A stretch of DNA of 64,000 nucleotides from Symsagittifera roscoffensis (lineage: Eukaryota; Xenacoelomorpha; Acoela; Convolutidae), in NCBI RefSeq assembly GCF_963678635.1, contig NC_087063.1, positions 1,393,073 to 1,457,072 of the forward strand, in the 5' to 3' direction. Below the pieces are notes generated by a model. The model was not told where the DNA came from and ran no database searches. It was given only the letters and a program-made list of their open reading frames with translations. Each line of letters begins with the position of its first letter. Positions within the stretch are counted from its first letter, which is position 1. The position numbers and the translations under genes are program-made. Shown here piece after piece: positions 1-11,600 of the stretch.

Positions 1-637
1 CAAGTTTCCAAAGCTATTTTAAATTATTCCGCAACAAAAACTTATTTCAAAATTTTACCTCAAAATTACGAGAAGTGTGTCAAAAATTACAAAATCCCAC
101 ATTTTCAGCCTGAAATATTCCACCTCTAAAAAGTCACAAAAAAACAAAAAATCCCTTCCAGTTCCAATTGTTCCTTTAAAAATTTAGCAAAAAGTTGGAA
201 TAAAAGACTGATTTTCCCAGCGGACTAACAGTGTCGTATAAGTTCTCATTGCCTATTTAAATCGAGTTATAACAACTATCAACTTCAAAACTCTTGAGGC
301 TGGACTTGAAAAATCAAATTATAGTCCTCTAAAAAGCCAAATTATCCGCCTTTGTTTTCCAATTAACAAAAACCAAACATTCTCACAGCCGAAAGTTACA
401 CAAGAAAGGTGAAAAGTCAATATTTGATTATAGCCGGACTTTTAGCAAGAAAAACAACCGAACAAATTCGGATAAAAGAATGTACTTTTTGAAACTGAGA
501 AATATTACAAGTTGTTGTAAACAATTATTTCGCAATTTATAACCAACTATTTAAAAATCAGTTTTTATTAGTATTGCATTGCCTCACTTCAGTTTCTCAC
601 AAGATCTTTTTTCTTTTTTCTTCGCGAATTATCAAAA

Positions 638-3600
638 ATGAATTCTCCGATCAAATATCGACGTTGTGGTAATTTGCAGTTTTGCGCGATTATTATCGTA
701 TTTTTCGAAATTTTGCTTTCAAATACAGTTTTCTCTAAACCATCATCTCTTGCTCCGACAAAAACAAATTATCAAGCCGACTCAACTAGCTTCGCTCATT
801 CACGACTGGAAACTACTCGAATTTCTGTTCGCTTGCTGGATCTCACGCCGGAAGAATTGAGCGACGAAATAAATGGTAATAAAAACAATGAAAACAGACG
901 GAAATCCGATTACGAAATATCCAAATTACTTTACTACGCCGAAGTCAACGCCGAGAACTTCCGAGAGGTCTGGAAGCGTTTCCAACCCGACAACCACGTG
1001 CAAGATAACAGTCCGTTCTCAACAGCTGTAATGGACTTCGTTTCTCGCTTTTTGGGCCATGAATTGTCACAATGGCTCGAGTACATAGCTATTATGGATG
1101 AGCGAATCTCTCAGTATATGGGCTTGGGTCTCTACGATTCTCAGCTTTCGGGAGCATTTACATCGGCCGACCAAAAATACATATTGCACCGGATTTTGAG
1201 TTTGGGAGGGGAGTCGGACGCTTTCTCGCAGCGAAGGTCTATTTGCCAACGAGTATCCATGTATGGCTTTGACCTAGGTCCATACATTGAAAAGTACCCC
1301 TCACTTATTTCCTGTGCAACAATTCGAGAACTTACAGTGTACTTCAAAGGTACCAGAGGTCCTTTTCGATTCGAGAAAATTCAAACAATGTTGTCGAGTT
1401 TCGATGCAGTTCAAAATGATTCGTTGGTTCAGCAACTTAACCAGCCTCATAATTTTCATGTGGAGTGGCGGACATCTGAATTTCAGCTAGCCGAATACGA
1501 TTTCATGGAACGCGAAGAGATTTACCACCGTAAACCAGTTCTGATTGGGTCCCACGAATGTCGTTGGGGTCTGTCGTCACAGATTACACAACTCCCTACG
1601 GTGTCAAGATTCTACAAAATAAAACCAGATGCCACTTGGGCGTTGAAACTTCTCACTAGCTACAAAATCTCTTCTATTGATCATATTTTGAAACAGTATG
1701 ACATCATATATCGCCAAGAAGGTCATTTGTGGAGTGCTGTCAAAGATTTCTTAAGAATTATCAATAATGAATTATGCGGCGATTTCACAATCTACCAGAG
1801 ATTTCTTGTAGGAAGCGCACTGAATCAAACAGTTAAGAAAAGCAGCATCTTGGACATGACAGGTTGGTCGAAGCAAGAAAAGAAAGACTTTTCTTGTTTC
1901 TTGCAAGTTTCAGCTCCTGGAAATGGGATCCCTAGAGAGCACATCGCAGTGAATCCTAGCCAACAAGCATTCGACAAAAGGTTTCAAGATATAGAGCATA
2001 TTGTAGACATGGGCCTAACTTTTTCAGGCCAGCACTCAACCTTGGATTTGATATTTGAGGAACTGTTTTACAATAGCTCTCAAATTACCACAAGAAAATC
2101 ATCGCAGACAGTTGTGAATACAATTCGTGCTGCTTTAAAAGATGCTTACGGCACCGAGTTTCAAAGCTTATCGCAACTTGAAGAGCATCACTTCAATTCT
2201 ATTCCCGGATTCCTGCTTCGAGAATTTTGGACAAGTGAATTTCAATTCAACAATCAAATCTTGGGCGAGAAAGAAACATGCCGAGAAACCTTCATCCGAA
2301 TCGGATCGATTGACAACTCAGATCTTTCGGCTCTGAAACGAGAAAAATTAGTTCAAACCTTCCTAAGACAGTGTCCGGGAACTTTTGAGGATAATCTAAG
2401 AGTTTTGAATTCTTTGGTATGCGATTACAAATTCCAACCTCAAGAGCTCAGATCTGAGAAACAACGCAACGCATGGATCTCAAGGGCAAGGCAATGCAAA
2501 ATAACCGACGCAGAGTTTGCTGAGAAAGTATGGCAAGAAGTCTCGTTCATAACTCCATCTTTAAATTCTGTTTTGTTCACATTAGGTCCGAGCAACTTGT
2601 GTTCTGTAGTTCCCAAAACATATTGGGACTCTTCAAAAACAAACATAACGAGTTTTGATTCTGATAGACTTGTGTGGACGCTGACTAAAATTGATGATGA
2701 AAATGACAGAGAGAACAAAGAATGTCTGGAAATAATTGTGAAGAAGCTCAGAAATGACACGAAGAGACCCCGATTCTGGTTTAACACCAAAGAGATGCCT
2801 TTATGCCAAGACTTCCTTATGCTAAAACAACGTGAGTAGCATTCTTAAATTAATAATTGCACATATTTGAGCTAATGTAGTCATGAAAACATAAAAATCC
2901 AAATATACGGCTGGATGCCATAAGTTCAATTTCTTTATTTAAAAAAACTAAATCAATGCATTGTTTGTTTCAGTGAATAAATACCTGGAATCTGATTGGA
3001 TTACCAAAGCAGACACCAATAGCGAATGCGTAAACCTGATTGGCTCAAACCCCTCGTGGTTTACACACGCTCAATTGGCCGAATACACCAAAATGCTAGA
3101 AAGGGTTCCTAGAGTTTTCATCGGTCCTAGAATTGATTGGAAACTGGCCAACTTGATCCCATATCTCGATCAAGGTACTTTGGAAACAGTTTTGAGCGGA
3201 ATAAAGTCGGAAACTTCCGAGCGAGAAGAGGTTTTGTCGTTTTTGTCACGACTTCGTTGGCCACCGACAGAAAACTTCAGTAATAAAGTCGAATTCATTT
3301 TTGACCTCTTTAAAAACAGCATAAAATTAAACCAGCGCGGAGAAATAGACATTTCAAAAACGAAGAACATGCTTTGCTCGCTGCCGTACAAAACACTCAA
3401 CTCGTACGCTCAAAAGCAAGAAATTCAAAGTCAGTACTTCTGCACTAAAGAAGGTCAACTATTTAAAGCGCCCATTGAAATTCCTCTGAACCGATTGCAA
3501 CAATTTCCTCTGCTCATGGATCCGAGATTTTCTTGGATCAAAGACGTGAACGATCTCAAACAACTTCCGCTGGAACTGTTCCGAAATCACGTGGAATATG

Positions 3601-3947
3601 TTATTGATCACAACTTGATCAAGAATTGTTCAACAACTCAACTTGAAGTTGTAGCTCAAAAATTATCTGAACTCGCTTTAACGGATGCTAAATATACGTC
3701 ACAGCTTCAGAAGGTTAAAATTCTTTTGGATTCAGGCGAAGAAATCTTTCCGAGCAAAAATTCAGGAAAAACTGAAAATGCAACACTCATTCCACCTTCA
3801 AATGACACTGAAGATGTCGGTTTAACAGCAGAAAACGCTTTAAGACATTCTCAAATAGTTTATGTAATTTTATCCTCTTCTAAACTACAAAATGCATTCC
3901 ATTTAATTATTTTAACTTTTATTTTAAAGCTTTTCCTATTGGACTAG
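638..3947 (+). CDS. Two-exon gene for a secreted, probably GPI-anchored protein of unknown family
   Basis: Exons 638-2831 and 2974-3947 join to 1055 residues. The 142-bp intron has donor C|GTGAGT and acceptor TTTGTTTCAG|TG and restores the frame exactly. The ATG at 638 is followed by a hydrophobic stretch at about residues 16-30 (CAIIIVFFEILLSNTVFS), as in a signal peptide. The last 18 residues are strongly hydrophobic and end in LFLLD, with no cytoplasmic tail, which suggests a GPI-anchor signal. The body is helical-looking with spaced cysteines and potential N-glycosylation sites. Blocks such as LGPSNLCSVVPKTYW and the leucine-rich second exon faintly recall the mesothelin/otoancorin/stereocilin superfamily, but I would not name it on that. 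A TATA-like stretch lies near 537-543. No AATAAA is obvious just after the stop. If THADA continues to the left of the window, this gene sits inside one of its introns on the opposite strand. Confidence 0.8.
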
Positions 3948-4203
3948 ATAACACAAATTAATTTTGTAAAATGTACACTTAATTTTATTTTAACTTATTA
4001 ATTAATTCCTATTCGTCTCCAAGTGTTTTTTAAACAATGAGCAAGCTCTGCAGAACTTGGCGTAAAACATCTTTCAATGATGTCCATTTTACCATTAGAA
4101 TTGATCTACAGTGATAACATTGATGCAAAAATTGAAAAAGTCGCTAATTTATTCATCAAAATAGAAGCCGACAGGCGTGATTTTTTGGCTTTGGCCTATT
4201 TTG

Positions 4204-4433
4204 CAGGGGGGATCTAGGATTTTCTCGAGGGGGGGGGGATTTTCAAAAAAAAATTCAAAATTTTGTCGACTTTTTTTAGGTTGACCAAATTCATTTCCCG
4301 AGCTCTCCCAAAGCACTAAACAGTCCCTGTTTTGACCAAAAATTTCTGCGCCCCTTAAAATTAGTAAATATTAATATAAAATTAGTATATATTATTATAA
4401 ATTAGTCCCCCCCCCCCCCTAAATCCGCCGCTG
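4204..4433. mobile_element. hAT-type MITE
   Basis: The 230-bp segment starts CAGGGGGGATCTAGGA and ends (reverse strand) CAGCGGCGGATTTAGGGGGG, so it has imperfect terminal inverted repeats carrying G/C homopolymers. It is flanked by CTATTTTG (4196-4203) and CTATTATG (4434-4441), a 7/8-matching 8-bp target duplication as hAT elements make. It has no coding capacity. It lies between the 638-3947 gene and the last visible THADA exon. Confidence 0.65.
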
Positions 4434-4549
4434 CTATTATGCTTGTATACAAGCGGGGCAGCTTTAATTCCAGCTTAAAGAAGATGCAAACTTCATGTCG
4501 CAAACACCTGCAAAAAAAGCAAAAAATGCTCTAAAGTACATGAAACTAC

Positions 4550-4880
4550 AAAAATAGCCAACAGACAGTTAGAAAAATGTAAAAGAAGAAGGAAACCGAA
4601 AAAAACTTTAATAGAAAATTTTTGAATATTTCCAATTTTCGAAAAAAATAAATTTATCAGGTTGAAGTTCTTTATGTCTGTTGAATACTGTTTCCGGAAA
4701 TTGTTTCGTGAAGTTATCCCCTTTAGAGAAAACTGGAGCAATCGGTTATTTTTTTACTCGCTGGAAATTCAGAAAAAGAAAGTCCATTCTTGAAACAAGT
4801 AGTCATTCACGTTTTTCGTGACGTTTTCACTTTTTCTGTTAGATAGTGGAGTTGACCATTATGAAACAAAGGAAAAAAGT
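4550..4880. repeat. Dispersed repeat family A, copy 1
   Basis: This is a copy of a recurrent non-coding element of about 400 bp. Landmarks are AGCCAACAGACAGTT, then GAGAAAACTGGA, then TCGAAACTAGAAG (diverged here), then CACGTTTTTCGTGAC, then a GATAGTGGAG block. It has no ORF of its own, so it behaves like a non-autonomous transposon. Confidence 0.6.
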
Positions 4881-5573
4881 TAATTTACAATACAATCAAA
4901 GTCAAGCCTCGATTAAATCAAAGATCAATACCATCACTAAAATATTAGTATGGGTTATATGAAACTTGAGAAAAAAACGAAGACACTGAGAAAAAAACAA
5001 AGAAAAAAGTAAGAAAAATCAAGGTACAGTTTTTGCCTCTAAAGCATTCGATATTAGTTTTAAAATCCAACTTCGAAAAACGGCAAACAAAATTCAACTA
5101 CCACGGTAAGGTAAGATTATATCATACCTAGTTGAATATAGTTGAATATCTTGAATTTCAACTGAGTATTTCCTCCAAAGTTGTACTCCAAACGAATTGT
5201 CATTCAAAGAACCTACAGGAAGTGATAAAGATTTCAAAAATTAAAAAAGGTTGTCTCAGTGTCAATAAAAAACTGGTCAGAATGTTTTAATTTTTCAGAC
5301 TACAGTAGAAGAAATTTGCTGAGCGGTAGGCCCACCAGCTTAGATTCTACTAGAGTTTAAACGTAATTTTACACTACAAAAAAAATTAAACTACAATTAC
5401 CACTCTTACTTGCACTTTTCATCTTAATTCAATCGCTTTTCAAGCCAAAAGTATCAAGAAATTCAGATAATTATATTAGATAAATTCAATATTTAGTTTT
5501 TTTCTTCTTAGAATCTTTTGTTTATTTTTGAATTTCTTTTCTTAAGCCGATTGGTTGCAACAATCAGTGCTAC
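4881..5573. other. Stretch without recognisable gene
   Basis: This is AT-rich sequence between repeat family A copy 1 and the last tentative THADA exon. The expected next THADA exons (core DUF2428 block) were looked for on the minus strand here and not found. Confidence 0.4.
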
Positions 5574-5609
5574 CTGTGCAGCAACCGGCGTTTCTTGTTT
5601 ATTTCCATC
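5574..5609 (-). CDS. THADA: THADA tentative short exon before DUF2428
   Basis: 36 nt from ATTTTTTTCAG to ACAG|GTAGCA, encoding DGNKQETPVAAQ. Human has CDVTAQ at the point where the VLVCCWRS block begins. Reading on past the donor gives VALIVATNRLKK before a stop, so it could instead be a shortened terminal exon. Confidence 0.35.
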
Positions 5610-8600
5610 CTGAAAAAAATAAGCAATAAGCAACAGACAGCGGACTAAAAAAGACCGAAAAAAATGAGTGCTACTGTAGACTGGACTAGTTTTGAAATAA
5701 AAAAACGTCTAATCGAAAAGTTGAGCCTCAAATGCCATAAATTTCGCCAAGTACATCCCAAAACTTGACAATATTCCACAATTAGCGGCATTGAGACAGA
5801 ATTCAACATGGTTATTCCTTCTTTTTAGGTCATTATTTTACCATTTGGTTCCTAAACAACCAACATAAATACTGTGAGTCAAATTACGTTGAGAATGTCT
5901 CAACGAAATAAGCGAACGCTCATTATTGACGGACATAACTTCACAAAAAGCAAACTACAAAAAAACCAATGAGCACTGGAGACGATCAAGATTAAGTTCA
6001 CGTAAACCCCACATGCTCGTAAATCCAGCCAAATTAAGTTCACGTAAATCCCACCAAATCACGCATCAGATGAAAAGACGACAGTAGAGGAAAAGAACCT
6101 GAGCGAAATTTAATTTCGGTGACCGTGATAATGTTCATACCCTTATCGTTCACAATTCTTTTTGGCTTTGCAGCGGTACGTTTAAAAATTTCTCAATGCA
6201 ACTTTAGCAATTGATACTATACATATTCAAAATGACGGCTTCTACCCACCTTGCAATTATGCTCTACTGCCGAACAAAACTGAACAGACGTTTTTAAAGT
6301 TCCTGAAAGCCATCTCTTCTGTATCTGACAATGCGCAGCTATCAAGGATCCTTCTAGATTTTGAACGAGCTGCAGTTAACTCTTTTCAAAGAGCTTTTCG
6401 AGAGCCTTCAGTCAAAGTCTGTTACTCTCACCTCTGCCAAGCCTTTCTACGCAAAGTTAAAGAGCTGCTTCTGAAGAAAGCCTATGAAAACAACGTGAGC
6501 TGAGCCTGGCTATCCATTTAAAACCCACTGTGCGTTATGGTCATACGGAATTAGTCAAATGATCATTCGAGAGAGTTGTTGAGATGATCGAGAATATGGT
6601 GAACCGATTAGATCTTGAGCAAAATCTGTCATATAAACTTATGGGTAACCATTATAGGAAAATTTTAGGCACCAAACTGTACCTGCAGTTTTCCAGTTCT
6701 TTCATTTCATTTTAAAATTTCTGACTTCAAGTTTTGAACTCTTGATCAAGAGCGTTGTGCACTAATATTTATGCTTAAGAAGCTTACAAATCAGCAATCA
6801 ATCATTTGATATATTTAACTGGACAGGAAATTTGCGTTGAAATTTCGCGAATTTCAAGTTGTTCATGCATGCTTGTTCATGCATGATTTTGATTCGGCAC
6901 ATGTTTTAATGATTCCACCTTTTGTTTCAATCTTTATTGTTAAGCTAAATTATCTTTATCTTTAGGCAGGAATTATGTTATACGAGAGTATCAAAGAAAC
7001 CAAGGCCAAGTTTTATTTATTTACACAGAGGGAAAGCTTTGCTTCGCATACACTAGCGAGAATATGACAAAAAGCAGCTCAATAAAATACAGTACGAAAA
7101 ACTGGAAACAAGTCTCGAATAATAAAAACTCGGCTGGGTCTCGGATTCGCTCCGCGACCTAGAGATTAAGAGTCTTACGCAAAAACCTTGTCAGCCACGG
7201 ACGCTTAATACATGAGAAGCACGAGCCACAAATGAAGCAGAGAACAGATACTATAAAATTTCCAATGCTATATCGTGAGTATAGCAAAAGTGCCGCCAAA
7301 TAAGTGAACATTTTCCACTTTCAATGAACACTTTTATTTGCGAGTTAAGTTAGAAACAGAAAGTCCGTACTATTAATACACTGCGCTGATTGCTAGTGTA
7401 ATTATATGGGACAAGATGGCATTGAACAAGTTTTTATTTTCGGCAAATTGGAAAAGGACAAAAATTATTTATTTTGGAATAATTTTATTTAAATTTTTTT
7501 ACACCTCTGATTTGAGACACTCAACAGCCATACTGACAAATGAATAGATTCAGAGTTAAAAAGAACTGTTTCTCACATCGATTGGACTACCACTCTTTAA
7601 CCAGATAACGGCTTTCAATTCCTCAATAGAATAACAACAGTTAGCAGTAGAGTCTGCTTCGCTCGAAGAAGTAATTTGAAAATATAATATCTGGATTTAA
7701 GCAAGAGAAGTCCATTGAACTCAAAAACCAATTAAAAAACGCCCTTAGGGAACCAATTTTGAAACAATAGACATTGAGGCAAACAAGTAAAAAAAAACTA
7801 CTCACAAAAACTGCATTCGTCGCAACAGCGCATACAGACAGTGAAGAAACCCATGAATCGGAGAAGTCGTAGCTTGCAAAAGTTTCATCCCAACCATTTT
7901 GTCCAGCATAGTCGAAATGTGATTGGTCAAATATTTGACCAATAAGAACAGATTACTTTCATCCGCCTTTCCGGAAGTATCAGAACCGACAATTGATTTC
8001 AAATGTGGACTCAAATATAGAAGCTGGAACAGATTGGCAGCGGCTGGGTACTGCTCAGATTTGAGACTGCGAGCAAAGAGAAAAGCCTGCTGCCACAACC
8101 TCTGAGCTTGCTCTTCATTCTGTACAACTGCAAGTTTGTCAGCTGGAATCAACATGAAGATCTCCAACGCAAGTTCCTAAAGCATGAAGACAACTCATTA
8201 GAGGGACATTTTACTTATTCGGCCCATTTTGACAAATCAAGAAATGTAAAAAGAATTACCGGTTACTGTGCAAATGGCACCGTATGTTTCGAACACAATT
8301 TAAACTACAGGAAAACAAATTGCCAAAAGAAAAAACATAACCAAAATAGCTATGGGAAGCGAAAAAAAATATGAATTGTTTGTTTTTTGAAAAAAATTCA
8401 AGGGAGAAAATAAATATATATTTGCAGAACTTTCAGATTAATTTTCGCTGGACGATAGCAAAAATTCAAGAGCAGAGTTTGTCATCCTTTTAAAAAAAGA
8501 AATTGAAATTTAAAAAAAAATCGAAAGACTTTTCATTGACAAGAAAAGCGTAAACTCAGAATCTAATGAAAACCTCGCGTTTTTTTTTTCAATGCGATCA

Positions 8601-11600
8601 ATTTTAGCTTACTTTGGCCAAATCAGTGAAAAGACTTCTCATTATCTCGCATTCTAAGTTTTTTAAGTCTCGCATTAAATATTAAGAATATATTTCAATT
8701 GCTCTATCAAAACTTAACTATAATGTTTAATCAGACCAAACTACTGCTCAGGAAGTTGAGCGCACATAAATGTCTATTACTGGATTATCAACAGCAGTTT
8801 GAAAACAGTCAATGAGCGCAAGAAAACAGAAAAACACGGATTGTTTTTTTTAATTTCAATTTCTGACTTTCAACGAAAAAGAACAGATGGTCTATGAGCT
8901 CTTTTAATTTTTAGAACAATTCATGATTGGCACTTTATTGATAAAATTAACCCAACTTGAGAAAACTGGGTCAATGAGTAAAACTTTTATGCTGGGAAAT
9001 CTGAAAATTTAAATTCCACTTTCGAAACTAGAAGCCACCTTTGCATTATTGCTTTTCGATAGTGGAGCTTGCCTTCATATAAACAAAATAAATGAACTAG
9101 ATATGAAAAGAAGTCAAAAGTTAAACCGCTAAGAATCAAATTTGAGCCTGAACGAATCTTACTTGATTTTTCTGACTTTTCCGTGAAGCGAAACCAAAAA
9201 ATCATCACGCCTATAAAATTCTATAAGTCGGGATGAGGTTTATAAGTCTATATAAAAACCCTCACTATATTCAGCAAATTAAAAAAAAAAAACATATGGC
9301 CTCTAAGCTCTTTGAAAATCAAGAAAAACTTATGAGAAAACAATTTGAGAAAAGTGGGTCAATAGGTAAATCTTTTCTTCCGTTGGGAAATCCAAAAGTT
9401 TGAATCCATCTTCGAAACTAGAAGACGGTTAAGTTTTTCGTGACCATAACACTAAGCGTTTTCGTCTCTCACCGTCAATGAAAATTTATTCAATCAAGGA
9501 CAACTGTTTGTTGTGCAAAGAAGGTTCCGACCACATTCATAAAGAAACTACAAGAAAAGTTTTTTTTTTCGTCAAATTGGCGTCATTTTTGCGCGTGTTG
9601 CGATGAGAGATTTTAACAAACGCTTGAGCTTCATTGTCAACAAATTTCGTGAATTTGGCCTCAAAATCGGACAAACCAATTTTTCGAAATGTACAAAAGA
9701 ATTTAGGAGGGTGGGTCGGAACAAAAAGGAATTTTTATTTACCTTATTAATCTGTACTGAATCATGAAACATTCCAATTAACCGATTGGTCCGACCATCA
9801 TCTGCTGTAATCCACTGGAGAACATGGGCTCTCAATTGTTCTAGGTTGAAAAGCACCCCTGGATGGTTCTGTTCGACTATGAATATGGCCATGATGTCCC
9901 TTGTGAACTGGAGGCAGAGGTTCTTGCGTGAGTAGCTGGAGTCCAGGTAGAAAGAGTCCCAGCAGAGATCGAGCAGCCAGACGAGAAAGTCCTGAAAATG
10001 GTGGCATATAAAGCGGCCAAAAAGCGTAAGTGTTATGTAATACTTATGTAACAATTACAAAAGTTATGCAAATTCATTCATATGACTTAACTTTTCGACT
10101 GGCGTTTATACTCTGCGCATTTTCGGTTGGTTTACACTTCGGCTGGTTTATTTAATATCCTGAAAATAGTTATAAAAGAAAACTCAACAGGAGAAGAAGT
10201 AGTATTTTTGACGGTGGCAGGCCAACAAGCCGAAGGGTCAACAAACCGAAAATAGAATTATCATTCCAACAAGCCGAAAATTAATATTTTGTGCAACTTA
10301 ACAAACAACAGATTATCATTGTTGTTGTGCAATTGTTACCTAATTCTGATGTAATTTAAGTAATTCCTATGCAATTTCGGCTTCAAGATATGGCGGTTTG
10401 TTGATTATCCGCCTTTGTGACATCAAACAGGGGCGGATTTTAATTATTTTCAAAAAATATCTGAGCTCTCGTAAAACAACTTAAACTACCTTTTCGCGCA
10501 CAAAACTATTTATTTCGTAAAGAAAACTAACGAATTTGCAAAAACCTAATACCCTGAGAACCTAAAGATTAATTAAATTGAATAAACAAAAAAATTTGCA
10601 AAGCGATGAGCCACTTTGATTACTCAAAAATCTATGATTTTATATTTATATATTAGTGTTTCATTACATTGACGTCAAATCGTTCTCAAATGAACCGATG
10701 TGATACATTGGCAAAAAAATGCATGTTTGACTCTCAATTTTCATATTTTATTTCTTGTTAAGTTTCCTGACCTTGTATCTCTCCAGATGAGCTTTCTGTT
10801 CCTTCCAAAACTCCTCCTCCCTCTCACTCTTCTTCATCAGCAGTCTATCTCTCATTCTGAGCAGCAGCCAATTGGTCCACTGGTACACATTGTGTCTGAA
10901 TGCCGGACTCTGATTGGTCAGATTGTGGATGTAGAACTGCTTGAGGAATATGACGTCATCAGAGAGAACTGGTTCGGTGGATGATTTGGTCGGATGAGTC
11001 AGAAGCCACATGACATCTTGCAATACCTGTAAAAAATTATCAAATCAATCTTTTTCAAGCTCGCGCTCTAAACTGAGTCTACAGCAGTAAAGAAGTTCGA
11101 GGAGAAGACTCTTTCTTCAGAGAGTCGACTCGCTCTCCGCCCATAAGGGTCCTTCAGCGTAAACATACGATAACTTTGAAGGGAACCCAGCGCCAAAAAA
11201 CTCAATTTTTGGTCAAAATCTTCAAAGAAATACTTTAAAAAATTACCTGTATAGCAGAAAATATTTATTTTGTAGTGTTTTCGACGGGTTTTATAAAGAT
11301 CAAGGAACTGAAGATTGAACACAGAGGCAAAACTGCACTTCTTCACAAACAAAAGCGAGAAAAGCGCAAAAATTAGCTCCAATAAGGTCAAAAAGTGAAA
11401 AAAGAAAGGTTAAAATTAAAATTCTGATTTGCCGACTAATTTTTTTTGAAAAACTTCAGCTTTCGAATTTCAAAGAATGAAATAGATGCCCTTGAAAATT
11501 TGGATAAAATTAACCCACGTTGAGAAAACTGGATCAGCAGGTAAAAGTTTTATTTTGCTGAGAAATCTGAAAATTAAAGTCCACTTTCGAAACTAGAAAT

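Noticed and set aside
9798-10007. Minus-strand ORF of 69 codons overlapping the THADA exon at 9743-9991
   Set aside because: It is the wrong frame of the THADA exon, whose true frame matches the family.
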